From Sphagnum magellanicum (taxonomy: Eukaryota; Streptophyta; Sphagnopsida; Sphagnales; Sphagnaceae), in assembly GCA_021904315.1 (NCBI GenBank), contig CM038925.1:6016501-6080500 (forward strand): DNA of 64,000 nucleotides. Direction: 5' to 3'. Position numbers and translations under genes: made by a program. Every line of letters starts with the position of its first letter. Position 1 is the stretch's first letter. This document shows, one piece after another, positions 46,501 to 57,984 of the stretch. The notes beneath the pieces were generated by a model. The model ran no database searches. It was not told the origin of the DNA and was given only the letters and a program-made list of their open reading frames with translations.

Positions 46501-47134
46501 AATACTTTATCATGGTTCTAAGATGTCATTGATGTCAATGGCCTTATCTGTGGTAGTATTGTGGAGAACCTTCGACACTTGGACCTGGTGCGCCATCCAT
46601 TTGCCTAGATGATTCTACCATAGCTTTCGACTTTCCTACATTGTCGTTGCTCTAAAATCCTTGCATTCTAGGTGGAGTCTAAAGGCCTGCTCTCACTAGT
46701 GGCACCATTACATCTATTTCCCTGCAATAAACAAGTGTTGGTGATTTGTACTCATTTTCCTCTGGGCTACTTTGGTTTTCTGGCCACGTTTTGTTGATGG
46801 AAATCTTGAGGGAATACTTATTTGGAGACAAAAATCCCAATAGATAATCAAATTGCCTCAAGAATTGAGTTTTGTAGCTTCAATTTGGGTGTGTTAGCCA
46901 TGGATTGTTTTCTAGAGTCTATAGTAAATTGTTTAGAAAGTTTCATCAAACATACAAATCATTGTCACATAGATTTTGTAGTCCTACAAATGGTTCTTTG
47001 TTGCCCAATATCCAATTTGTACTTGGTATTCCACATCGATGGATTTTATTTCTTTTTTCTCGACAACAAGGTACAAGTCTAAGTCCTAAGGAGTTGGACA
47101 AGCCATGTCTATTGTCTTTTTGAAAATGGAGCAA
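46500..47134 (-). pseudogene. Minus-strand coding-like fragment, unidentified and frame-broken
   Basis: From 47134 downwards, reverse frames read LSNSLGLRLVPCCREKRN, then GNKEPFVGLQNLCDNDLYV, KLSKQFTIDSRKQS (in a shifted frame), LGFLSPNKYSLKI and NEYKSPTLVYCREIDVMVPL. They are separated by stops and at least two frame changes. Residue choice looks like real protein, perhaps a regulatory protein, but I cannot name the family. It could be a host pseudogene. Confidence 0.35.
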
Positions 47135-47149
47135 AGTAATTGAAAGCAG

Positions 47150-48025
47150 AGAAGTTGTGTAAAAAACTCACATCACCGCAAAATAATTGATAAAATAATT
47201 GATAATGTGTGCATGAAAACTCACAAATTAAATACCCAACTCACTAATAATTAGAATGTGGTTTGCATTGCATTATGATAGTATCTTAACATGTGTATCA
47301 ATGGCCACAAACTTGTTGCATTTAATGACAATGACAATTATATTTTATATGGAGAATGGTTTTGCTAGGTTGCAAATAGATATTCATAATAATGTATTTG
47401 TTAATTTCTCGCATTCTTTTCTTACATTCCTATAGTGATGCCCTAGTTACCTAACCTTTTGTAGGATACATCTATAAATTGTACATCAATTTTTTAATGT
47501 GTTTTTAGAATAGTTATTTCACAATAATGTTGTTAGAATGGTTGAAATATCTTTTGTTAGAAGATTTTTGTATTGTATAAATAATTATTATATTTGACCA
47601 CCTATGTTTTGCAACAAGTTCATGTTATAACTATGTTTAACTTGTCTCCCATTACAACAGCCAAGATGACAATGGCCACAAATGACGTGGTAATGTAGAA
47701 TATGCTTCTACTAATAGATGATATTCTGCCACATAAGACATGTTTGAAACTAAGGGGCAAAAGTTTTAGTAAAGGTGCCAATTTATTTATTTTTTGCTTC
47801 AACACATGGCGCACCAACCTTGGTAGATTTCTATACTTATGTTCAATTAAACAAAGACACTATTATTGAATGTCCACGTGAATAAGTGGCATGTAAGGTA
47901 GTAAAAGTGGAGTAAATGCAAAGACATGGTAGAAATAGAAAGGATTCAGCTAGGAGTAAAGGTGGAGTAAATGTAACTTTAGGTATGGATCAAGAAAATT
48001 AGTAGTAGAGGGGGGAAAATGCAAT
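47150..48025. other. Unassigned AT-rich intergenic DNA
   Basis: No gene, RNA or clear repeat was recognised. Confidence 0.45.
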
Positions 48026-48029
48026 TTGA

Positions 48030-48265
48030 TTTGTTGCCAACATTCATTTGAAAGTTCATCAATTTTATTTATCATCCATTTTTCATTCAAAAAAATAGTT
48101 CATCCATGACACATGGCAAAATATTCTTCCATGTCACCAAATATTTTGTCTTATGTGTCAAATAATATTCCATCTATGTTAGCATGGTATTCCTAAAAAG
48201 ATTCTCTTGGGTTCACTTGTTCATGCTCACATTCACACACTCACGAAATAACATATTCCTTGATA
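48030..48265 (+). repeat. Dispersed repeat family R2, copy 2
   Basis: Same-orientation partner of 9060-9365. Shared order: GTTCATC, CATGGCAAAATATTC, TGTGTCAAATAATATTCC, TTGTTCATGCTCAC, CTCACGAAATAACAT. Confidence 0.65.
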
Positions 48266-48512
48266 CAATAATTGTTTAATTAAGTGTGATGGTCTCCAAA
48301 GAAGGTCCATGATTAGCAATAGAGTGAAAAATATGGCTACATCAAATGCAAAATGACTCACCACATCAATTGAAAAGTAATCAACAAAAGCACAAATTTT
48401 TCAATTGTGATATAAGGATAGTGGCAACACCTTTCAAGCAACCAATCACATAGCTACAAGCTCCTAATATTTGCCATGGCTCATTGACACAAAAAGAAAA
48501 ATGTCTTTAGTT

Positions 48513-49060
48513 GAACATACATTTGAATTCAAAACCAAAATTTCATCATTAGACAATGGATATGATCTAGAAACACAAAGAAAAACAAAACATGGTCAAA
48601 TGCAAAAACATGTTAGATCCATGAGCGATTCATCACAACAACTACAAACTTCAATTGAACATACATATGAATTCGAAACTAGAATTTCATCCTTGGATAG
48701 CAGATGTGATCTAGAAACATAGAGAGAAAAAAAAACATAATCAAAAGCAAACACATCCAAAATCTACAAGTAGTTCATCACAACAACTACAGACCTCAAT
48801 TGAACATACATATGAATTTAAAACTAGAATTTCATCATTGGATAGTATGATTTTAAAACATAGAAGAAAAAACAAAGTTCATGGTCAAAGGCAAAAATAT
48901 GCCAAATCCATGAACAATTCATCACAACAACTATAGGCCTCAATTGAACATACATTTGAATTCAAAATTGTAATTTCACAACATGACAGTAGATATGATC
49001 TAGAAACATGGAAAAACAATATGGTCAAAGGCAAAAACATGGGCTAGGATCCATGAGTAA
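48513..49060 (+). repeat. Tandem repeat, period 144-145 bp, four units
   Basis: Units begin with GAACATACATWTGAATT at 48513, 48657, 48802 and 48946. The period of 144 bp is 48 codons. The first two units stay open in one forward frame (48471-48722), repeating a protein pattern EHTFEFKTKISSLDNGYDLE and then EHTYEFETRISSLDSRCDLE. Later units contain stops. It may be a decayed repetitive protein exon or a satellite whose period happens to be a multiple of three. Confidence 0.85.
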
Positions 49061-49239
49061 TTCATTAGCAAATGTAAAAAAAATGACCATGAACATTGTT
49101 CTAGCTAATTTGCATTTCTAATCACTATCACTATCTAAAATAACCAAAACTTGTGTGATACCAACCAAGGCATAATCTAAGAGAATGTAGACATGTTCAT
49201 TCCCCTAATTCTATGATTTGAGGGAAGCATAACACACAC

Positions 49240-50282
49240 TATGGCTCGAACATGGGAGACATGTAAGTAGACTATGTGGGATCTTTGCAATAAGACATAA
49301 CTTGAATCCCATGTGCCCATTTCTAGTAGTATGTCCCTATTACAACAACATCATCTACTTGGAATTGATAGCCCCAATGGCATGTATAATCTTCTTTGAA
49401 AACATGCATTGGGTGAGTACAAAGCACAACATAGAAATCAACACCCTTTTTGTTACCTTTTTTGGCATTCACCATGAAATTGTCCCCTAGCTTTAGGCAA
49501 TTGGTTAAGGAATTAGCACATCTTTTGAACTAGTCCCATTCACCTTCATGTGTGATAGTTTGATTGACATTACAAACATATTGAGAGTTGTTTGTATTTT
49601 GGACCTTTACTTGCCATGCCTTGGTTCAAGCCAAATTCATGCAATCCTTGTGTTTGGAGTCAAAACAAGAACAAAAAACATGATAGGTCCTTTTTTAGCA
49701 TCTTGTTAACATCATGTATGTTAACATATTTAACACAATGCAAATCTTGAGTTCCCTTCATAGAATCATAAGTGTACCTTGTTTGACGATCAACATCAAC
49801 AATCTTGACATGCCAAAAACTCATGTCATAGGCTTCCTCTCCTCTATGTAAGATGTTTCAAGTCGCAAAAACAAGTGCATGTGCAAAAGGTTGACCACAT
49901 CTTCAACATTTTGCAACTTTGGTCCATTAACATCCAGCTAAAATTTCCTAAAAAACCTCTTCAACATTGCCGCAACACCATCATGGGGCCCTTTCCCATG
50001 CCCTATGCCAAAAAAATTCCACGTCATGTTACAACCATCTGTCAAATAAGGATACCAAGTAACAAAGAACCATGAAGTTTTGTTCATAAACTGGGAAGTG
50101 TACTCATCTGACCAAATCCAATGGTTTTTGGGATGGAAGCTTCCATCTTGCACACTTTGCCAATGCAAAAGCTTAGGCTTCAAGTATTGCAGTTTAGGTT
50201 TTAAATAGTTAATTAGCTTGTTAAAAGATGAGGATTTGTGAAGGAATATTAGTTTCTTCTTTTCCTCTCCCTTTTTAGTCAA
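49240..50282 (-). pseudogene. Decayed transposon-like protein with GHGKGPHDG motif
   Basis: Reading on the minus strand from 50282, frames give DGSFHPKNHWIWSDEYTSQF, then GHGKGPHDGVAAMLKRF, LDVNGPKLQNVEDVVNLL, and farther on GVDFYVVLCTHPMHV and DDVVVIGTYYQKW-like sequence. The order and the glycine-rich GHGKGxxDGxxxxxKR motif recall repeat-associated ORFs seen in many plant genomes. I am not certain of the superfamily. Several breaks are present, so it is not expressed as a full protein. Confidence 0.5.
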
Positions 50283-50289
50283 TATATTT

Positions 50290-52475
50290 TCTATGGAATA
50301 ATGTTTCTAGCTCACCAAAATGTTTGAAGAACCTTTTTCTTCTAGAAGACAAATGGGAAAAATATTTACACCATAATTCTCATAGGTACCTAATAAGCAA
50401 TCCCTACTATGCCATTTTGAGTATTCATCATGAGGAGAGACCATTGACTTCCAAAGAGATGTTAGAATTAGGTATGTGGTCAAGGCACCTACACATTCAA
50501 AGGACTTTTCATTTGTAGGTTGACAAATTTCTTCACAAGACTAGTCACATGAGCTAAAATAAATCCCAAATTTGGTATGCATGTTGTAATAAGCACCTCG
50601 TAGCTCATCAATTTCCACATGATAGATGCAACAACACACATTCTGTTCCTTCATTCACTTGATGAAAAATAGGCACAATTCCATTAGCAACCTATTTTTA
50701 AGAAAAAAACATCACAATTCCAAAATAAAGAGTCACAACACTTTGCATTTCAAAATAGCTCACCAACCAAAAAAAACCACTAGTAACTTGCAGTTCAAGA
50801 TACCTCACCATTGTAACATGCATTTCCCAAAATAATCACAACGGGTCCAAAATAAAACTAACCAACAACTCGCAACTTCAAATAACAAGTAAACAATTAG
50901 AACATAAAGAAGCCTTTCACAATCTATGTCTTCAAATAAAATCACTGGAACTTCCAATCAAAGCTCATCAATAATTGGGCATATTCACAATAAAGGTACC
51001 ACTTTTTGACCACAAGACTCAAGAACTTTATTTTTTCTATGTTTCAAATATATAATCTAAATGGAATAAATTTAAGTGAAAGATATCGACTAATTCAAAT
51101 TATGAAAATTTTCACGGTGGTGGTGATTTTTCACATGCATATGTCATTATGCATAAATGTTTTAGTTAAAAACCAGAAATGTAAAAAATGAATATATAAA
51201 CTTTCATATATAGCTTAACATGTTTTTTTGCATGAAAATTTCCTGCACATTTTGCCAACACTTGGGGCCACAAATTCTAACCTAGTGAATACAAAAAAGA
51301 CACCAAATGGAAAAAAAGGAATCAATTTTGTGCCATGCATAGGTCTATAGAATTAGATATGATTAGGACTTGGAACCACCTAGAATGTTTTTTTAAAAAA
51401 ATTGAGAATCAGGAATCTTGAAATGTGAACAACTGGGTCTAGAACCGGATCAGGGGTTCTATCAATTTTTTTACAAGTCCTTAATTTAAAACCAGGGTTT
51501 GTTTCAAATTAAAAAACAAAGTTGGAACCAGCCCACCAGGACTCGAGGTTCTCTTGAAAAAAAAAAACTGGACAATACAAATCTAGACCAATGTTGGTCG
51601 ATTCTTGGGTTTTAACATGAACCTGTAGTTACAGATTGATCCAGTTCTAAGACTCATTGGTTATAACTTATGGGTTCAAGGCGGGTTGGTTTCAAAGTAA
51701 ACTTTTAGCTGAAATTATAGATTCTTCTAACGCAGCATGCATTCAAAAGGCCCATTTTTTTTCTTTGGCGCAGGTGTGAGGGAAGAATTCTGGGGATTTG
51801 GGTTTTTTTGGTGAAGGGGCATATTGGGGGCCCTTTTTTTCTCTTTCAGCAAGGCAGTGTGTTTTTTTCAAAAAATTGTTTTGTATTGAAATTTTGGAAA
51901 AATTCAACAGAAAAAGAGGGGGAAAAAAAGTTGAATTTACACTAGAAAAACAAAAAAATTCAATTTTTTCTCAATTTCTTTGTCAAAAAATGGCAAAATT
52001 TTGCCAGCAAAAAAACTATTGCTCAAAGGCAGGGGAAAAACACATAATGTGGGGATATGGTACAATCCCTATTTTTCTTTTGGGCAAAAGGTAAGGAACT
52101 AAGAGGATATGGGACAATATCAAAACAAAAAAATTGGCAAAAGAGGGAAAACATTCTGAGGATATGGGACAATCCCTTTTTTTTGGTTTTCATGGGAAGG
52201 AACTTTGAAATACTGGAATACAAAGGCAGCTTCAACACATGTCACTAAAAAAAATTCCATGTCAAAAATAAAACATTTCAAAAGATTCTTAAATTTTCCT
52301 TCACAATTTCTTGTCCTTTGAATTTCCATTTTTTATTTGAAATTTTGACCATTCCTGCAGAAAATACAATCAAAGCTGCCAAGGTACCTTGGCACTACAA
52401 CATGGGACTAGGACCATCTTCTTGTATAGGACAAAGGATATGGGACCATTCTTTTTCATCATACTTCATCCCATG
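50290..52475. other. Unassigned intergenic DNA
   Basis: No recognisable gene. Between 52050 and 52175 the phrase GGATATGGKACAAT recurs three times at about 50-bp steps, and once more near 52437. The stretch 51790-51990 is A-rich and low in complexity. Confidence 0.4.
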
Positions 52476-52481
52476 TCATTT

Positions 52482-52534
52482 GTTCACAATTCCAATATTA
52501 CAATATTATAGTTTATAATATTGGAATTGTGAAC
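52482..52534. repeat. Perfect 19-bp palindromic hairpin, 15-nt loop
   Basis: GTTCACAATTCCAATATTA (52482-52500) is followed after 15 bases by its exact reverse complement (52516-52534). AT-rich. No transcription unit is seen around it, so it need not be a terminator; it may be the joined ends of a small inverted-repeat element. Confidence 0.85.
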
Positions 52535-52679
52535 TATATTTGGTTTTCCTTTGACAACTTTATCAATATATTAAAATTTTGTGATTGGTGTGGAACGTGT
52601 AAATGGACATGAGATAATTTCAATGACAAGAATTTTGAAAAACTAATATATGGGTGGTTTTTTATAATATTCTGTAAGC

Positions 52680-52925
52680 TCCTTATTGATTTTGCATAAT
52701 CCTTTGTATGGTCATACCTCGACAGTTCCAAAGACATTTTCAAGTATAATTATTTCATTTCCAAGTCTAATTACCTCACTTCTTTCCTAATAACTACCTC
52801 TTATCTTTATAGCTACCTCACTCCTTTCCTAATAACTATCTCTTATCCTTATAACTATTTCACCCCTTTCCTTGCCCAACAACATGAATATGAAAGACAA
52901 ATTAACATGTGTCTTTTCATGTCCA
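52680..52925 (+). repeat. Dispersed repeat family R3, copy 2
   Basis: Partner of 34880-35115, with the 'CCTAATAACTA..CTTAT' unit repeated several times (about 52780-52860). Confidence 0.6.
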
Positions 52926-52929
52926 TGTT

Positions 52930-54440
52930 ATTTATGTTAATTGAAATTAAATTTGACATTGACATAAATAATGATGAATTATTGATAATCATATGAGAAC
53001 ATAATAAGAAAGAAAATTGTTATTGGTAAGTGTGTAGCAATGTGGAGCCCAAGTTTGAATACATAATTAATTGGAGAAAATAAATTCTAAAGCTTGGACT
53101 TATTTAGCTTGTTGGGTGAGTCATTAAATTAATGCAAGGACTCATAATCTTTGATGAGTGCATCGATTAACAGAAGATACAATAATGCTTTAGGAAGGTG
53201 CACATTTAAAGCTTCTTTTTGGTTAGCATTTAAGGATTTGTGTGGGCTTGCATAAAGGGTGAGTTTAATGTTTAATTTGGAGTCCCATGTAAAAGCTTTG
53301 GATTTTTCAACTTAAATATTTGATTTGATCTTTGGAGTCTGCAAGCATAAATCATTGTGATGCGATGTCAAGGATGATGATGAATTTAGATCATTGTTAA
53401 TGAAACATTACACATTATTTCATGAATTTAGATCATGGATTATTAAAGCTTGCATGTAGTCACTGAAGAAGAGCTGGACCTGATCATTAGTTCAAGCCTT
53501 AAATGCATTCAGGTTGCACGCCATGGAAGGTGATACAACATACTGGAGTCTGGTGGACCACTCATAGAGTGTAAGAACATCGATCTGGACGACATCTAAT
53601 CCCAAAACCTTAAACACAAGTTCACACCAACAATTCCATTTTGCTCTAAGCAATGGAGCAGATATACAAGACATGCACTTCATGCAGTCCTGGAAACTCC
53701 CCACTGATGATAAAAAGTTGTTAGGACCATGCATGAACCCAATAGTAGTATTGCCTAACCCAGTGGTCGGGACTCCAGTGCATTGTGAAAAAAGTATGGT
53801 TATCATCAGGGTTCAACGCCAAGTAAAGTGTGTAGGGTTATCATCAGGGTTCAACTCCAAGTAAAGTGTGGACAAGGGTTCAACTCCAAGAAGCAGTCTA
53901 CAGTGACTTTAGTTTCCTTTAACCTTGGATGCACCATCTCATGCAAGACCATAAGCACCAGTGTTGGTATTGGTCAGGTATTGATTTTTAAAAATAACCA
54001 TTGGGTAGTTTTTTTTCTTTTTTTTAGAATTTTTTTTTGGGATCACACAAGTTATCAATATCAATATATAAAAATTTGGACATCAGGTAGATTATCAAAT
54101 GCAATTGGATAATAATTGTTAGTTATGTGTAAGGGTAGGTTATCAAATGACTGGTTCAAAGCATCAGTTAACTTGCTAGTTATACATCAATTATAGGGAT
54201 TAAAAAAAATAAAAATAAAAATATTATCTATCTCTGTTTAAAAAATAATTGTATTTGTATTTACAAATTGATAACCTATCTAGATGATAATTGGGTCATC
54301 CAGGTAGGTTATTAGATTTTGAGAATTCAATACCATATGAGTATCAGTTCAATTGTTTATCAAAAAAATTAAGAACCATTTGGTAAATTTTTAATAGCCA
54401 ACTTATAACTGGGTTGATATTTGAATCAAAACTCAACAAT
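52930..54440. other. Unassigned intergenic DNA
   Basis: Contains a small tandem repeat near 53796-53895 ('GGTTATCATCAGGGTTCAAC' twice, then 'GGGTTCAACTCCAAG' again). The rest shows no gene. A 104-codon reverse frame at 53492-53806 is unrecognised. Confidence 0.4.
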
Positions 54441-54479
54441 GAGTCAACACTACAAAAAACCCCTTAACATGATTTGTTC

Positions 54480-54665
54480 AATGCACTTTTGGGCTTGTCT
54501 TTTAGCTCCTTATATGTTTTTGCACCAAATTGCATTGTGTGATTTTTCATGCAAAACATTGCCAAAAATATCCCTTAGTGAGTTCTATTAGAAACAATTT
54601 TGGGCTTGTCTTTTAACTCCTTATGTGGTTTTGTGTCAAACCATGTTATGGGGTTTTCCATGTTC
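54480..54665 (+). repeat. Two-unit tandem repeat, period about 112 bp
   Basis: Both units read TTTTGGGCTTGTCTTTTARCTCCTTAT, then TTTTGYRYCAAA and TTYCATG (about 54487 and 54599). Directly upstream at 54448 lies CACTACAAAAAACC, which looks like a CACTA-type end, but no partner end was found. Confidence 0.7.
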
Positions 54666-54944
54666 TACATTTTCTTCAAATAGAACATTATTAAAAATTT
54701 GTTCTACATGTTGTGTTATCCCAAGCCAAATTTGAACCAAGCACTTCTCTCATGACAGAAAGTACCGACCAACAACATACATTTGAGCATTGAAAAGAAG
54801 TAATCCTTTTAAAAAAATTACATAGTCACAGGTCAAAATAGTCACACCTTGAGACAAAAACCAAGTTTTGAACATTGTTGATCACTTTTTGCACCGAACA
54901 TAGCTTGATATGAGGTTTAACGATACATTTTAAAAATTATAATG

Positions 54945-55035
54945 TTAGCTTCACCCATTGGGATTTGAACCTAGGATCCCAGGGATACCACCAATGAAAC
55001 CCATCACTAGCCTACATTATGCAAAGCACTCTCAA
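54945..55035 (-). mobile_element. tRNA-derived SINE-like fragment
   Basis: On the minus strand, GGCTAGTGATGG (complement of 55001-55012) fits a pol III A box. GGTTCAAATCCC (complement of 54960-54971) is a near-consensus B box about 30 bp later, the spacing of a tRNA promoter. The intervening sequence does not fold as a tRNA, so it is a SINE head or tRNA relic and not a tRNA gene. Its tail was not located. Confidence 0.5.
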
Positions 55036-55039
55036 CAAG

Positions 55040-57385
55040 CTATATCCAAGGCATCCAAATGGGGACACCTAGGCATCTGTGATGACTCACCTGAGAGGTG
55101 TTGGATCCATAAATCCTCAAAGAGATTGGTAATGCTGTCAATAGCACTAAAGACCAACAGTACTGTAGCCTTGGATCCCCCGCCACCTATTGCTTCAGAT
55201 TCATGCTGCCACTACCTACATTACAACATTTTCTACAACAAGGTTTTCTTTTTCATTTGAATTCTTCTCTTGCAGAACATCTGTCAAAACCCAGGCACAA
55301 AACTATACAAGCCTCACACTCTCACCCAGACAGTCTGCCGAACAGAGCTTGATGAGAGTGAGGTATTCAGATTATCTCCCATTTCATGCTTGATCCCGTC
55401 GCAAAATCATCTGACTTGTACTTGCATTGGTCAGCAGAAGTTAAGGTGTGAATGAAAACAATGCGACCACGGCAGAGCCCTTGAATGTAGATCAAGAATC
55501 TGATCTGAAAACGGCTGATGTGTGTTGTCTAAAGTTGCTTTTGTGAGTCTGGTTTTGGTTCTCATCGGGTTTGCTTCCATGCACCCCTTGAATATTTTTG
55601 GGGATGGGGGTGGCGGGGCTGGGGTTTCAGTATTTCAAAGAATGACAGTCTCTACTGGGGTGCCCAAGAAGGTGCAGGTCAGAGACCACTTAAGGGGAAT
55701 TTAATCTGTTATCTGTGAGCCACTTTTGTGGTCTGATGGTAAAGGGTGTGGAGTGTCCCCACTGGTGCTGAGTATGTGACCCTGCACGTGAAAATTGGAT
55801 GAAGAAAAACCAAAGTATGTGTGGTTGGGTTTAGCAAAATGGTTTTGGCCCACCATTTTTGCACAGTTTGCTCAGGCAAGTAAAATGGACAACAAAGTTG
55901 CTTGTGCACCTGCAGAGAAGATGTGATAAATACCAATCTGACTAATTGATCAATCATAATGGTTGGTCCATGTGGTTTGCTATTAGTAGTTTCCCACCTA
56001 TTTGGAGACCCACCTTTAGTTTTATGAGTGCGCTTCCAAAAAAGTAAGTAACTAAACTTGGATGTGAGAGATATATTTGTAGCCTGTGACAACATACTGA
56101 GCATGGCTGGGGATGCTCTTAAAGAACTTTATAAAGAGATTTCACTAGATGGAAGCATGTTTGCCAAGTTAATAGTGCACAACTGAAAGTTTGATTGCCT
56201 GTAGGTCCTGCCATTTCTTATAAACCTTTCGAAGACTGTGAACCTTGTGGGCTATGTAGCACTAACAAAGTCCAATGTCAATAAGCAACAACCAATTCAG
56301 TTGTAACTCGCAGGATGGGCTTCTGAATCCCATCTGGAGAAAGTTTAGACACTGGAGGCTGTAACAAGGTGTTGAATAAAAAACTTGTGCAGATGTTAGT
56401 AGTCAGCCACAGTTCTTGGACTGGGTCTTTGCAGGATAGAGAGAGAGTGACATGACACAAGATGATTGTGCATAGAGGGAGAAATATTTCTGTTCATGAA
56501 AAATACATGAATCTGGGAGTTTGGGCATAACCTCAGACAAGGAGAATATAAAACAGATTTTGATATATAAACATTGCCAGAATTTGGTACCCTTCATTAT
56601 GTGTGCACATGTTGTGGAATGGAGGACATTAAACCACCCCTTACTAACATTGCGGGTGTCAGTGCAGCAGACCTATGCAGTTTTGTGCATCCATGTTTGT
56701 ATGATGAAGGAGACCTGTAGGGTAGCTAGGCTGATCACTGAACACATAAGGACTCCAAGAGAATTTGTGCATTGGAGTGGTTTTTTTGGGCATGGGGTCG
56801 AAAGAGAACTTGTTCCTTACCTCTAGGCACATCAATAGTGATTTAGATCATGTGATTTGGTGGAAAGATGTGAATGTTATGTCTCCCCAAAAGAAGGGAG
56901 GTCCATTGGATGGGAAAAATCCCTATGAACAAACACTTTTCTCCCTCCCACTAAACGTTCAACATTTGACAAGTGAACAAAATCTAATCGTTGACAAAAT
57001 TGGATCCAACTAAAATCAATTCATTTCTTTATGTAATGCATTCATATTCCATTGAGGAAAATATCACTTCCACAAAAAGATGATGAAAATCTTTGGTCAT
57101 GGGCAAAGTCTTCTCTATCTAACCCTAAAATCTCAAGTGATGTTGCACTTTTAGCATCCTAAGTTTGGTGTTCTTGTTCCTACATAGCAATGTCCCTCCC
57201 ATGATAGTTTGTCACTGCAATTAGTGGTGCATGTTGATGTTAATCTTTGTCATTTTCTCCTTCCATGAAGTCTCATCTCCTAACCTTTTTTTTCTGATAT
57301 TTTGCTAGGAGTTATGTCTTTTTCTTCATATTTTTCTAACATTTTTCTTATTGTGTTTTGTAAGTGATGATGGTCATTTTGGTGG
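55040..57385. other. Unassigned DNA with slightly higher G+C
   Basis: The frame at 55522-55704 has a hydrophobic start (VAFVSLVLVLIGFASMHPL) followed by a glycine run, but no ATG opens it. It could be an exon encoding a signal or membrane segment. Other open frames (55958-56104 reverse, 56521-56826 forward) are unrecognised. No RNA gene is seen. Confidence 0.35.
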
Positions 57386-57389
57386 CACT

Positions 57390-57965
57390 CATCTTTTCTT
57401 GTTAGTTTGTCATGGTTTCGATCCTTGTGAGTCCGTCCTCTTCATGTTTGTCACCTTCTCCTCTTTGTTCACCACAACAAAAGGTGTCCCTGTATGCAAA
57501 TTGATTTCACTAGATTTTGAGTGAATTCATTGGTCATAGTGAACAAAACCTAATGGGGATGAAGTGAATTCACTGGTCTAGTGAATAAGCATTAGTGAAT
57601 TGCACCCAAATTTTGTAATATTGGCTACAAGTTTTGTTTTTGATAGTGATTCATTATGGTTCTGATCCTTCAAGTTTGTCCTTTTCCTATTCATTATATA
57701 TATATTTGTGCATTAACTATATTTGATCATGTTCATCATGGTCTTCACTTTGGTTTGTCCTTTTCCTATTTGTAGCCTTCTCATTTTATGCATTGATTAC
57801 TCTTGATCATAACATTTGTCTTGGTTTTGATCCTCCTGGTTAATTAGTCCTCTTATCATTCATTGTATTATCCTATTGTGCATTAATTTTTGTTAATCAT
57901 GTTTGGTGTGGTATTGATCCTTTGGAATTGTTCTCTTCATGTTCATCACCTTCTTTTTTTTAGTA
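57390..57965 (+). repeat. Very degenerate tandem repeat, period about 110-120 bp
   Basis: About five units share GGTNTTGATCCTT or GGTTYYGATCC, then GTCCTYTTCCTATT and GTGCATTAATT-type phrases. Divergence is high, so unit borders are approximate. Confidence 0.5.
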
Positions 57966-57981
57966 CCCCCCCCCCCCCCCC
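57966..57981 (+). repeat. (C)16 homopolymer
   Basis: An uninterrupted run of 16 C closes the degenerate array. The exact length is prone to sequencing error. Confidence 0.9.
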
Positions 57982-57984
57982 AAA

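Noticed and set aside
54945-55035. tRNA gene
   Set aside because: A and B boxes are present, but no cloverleaf or acceptor stem can be drawn; it is listed as SINE-like instead.
55522-55704. Small secreted protein gene
   Set aside because: The hydrophobic start is attractive, but there is no ATG and no conserved features; it is mentioned only within the intergenic entry.
55715-55800. Second SINE head (TGTGGTCTGATGGTAAAGGG)
   Set aside because: A plausible A box exists, but no acceptable B box at the right spacing was found.
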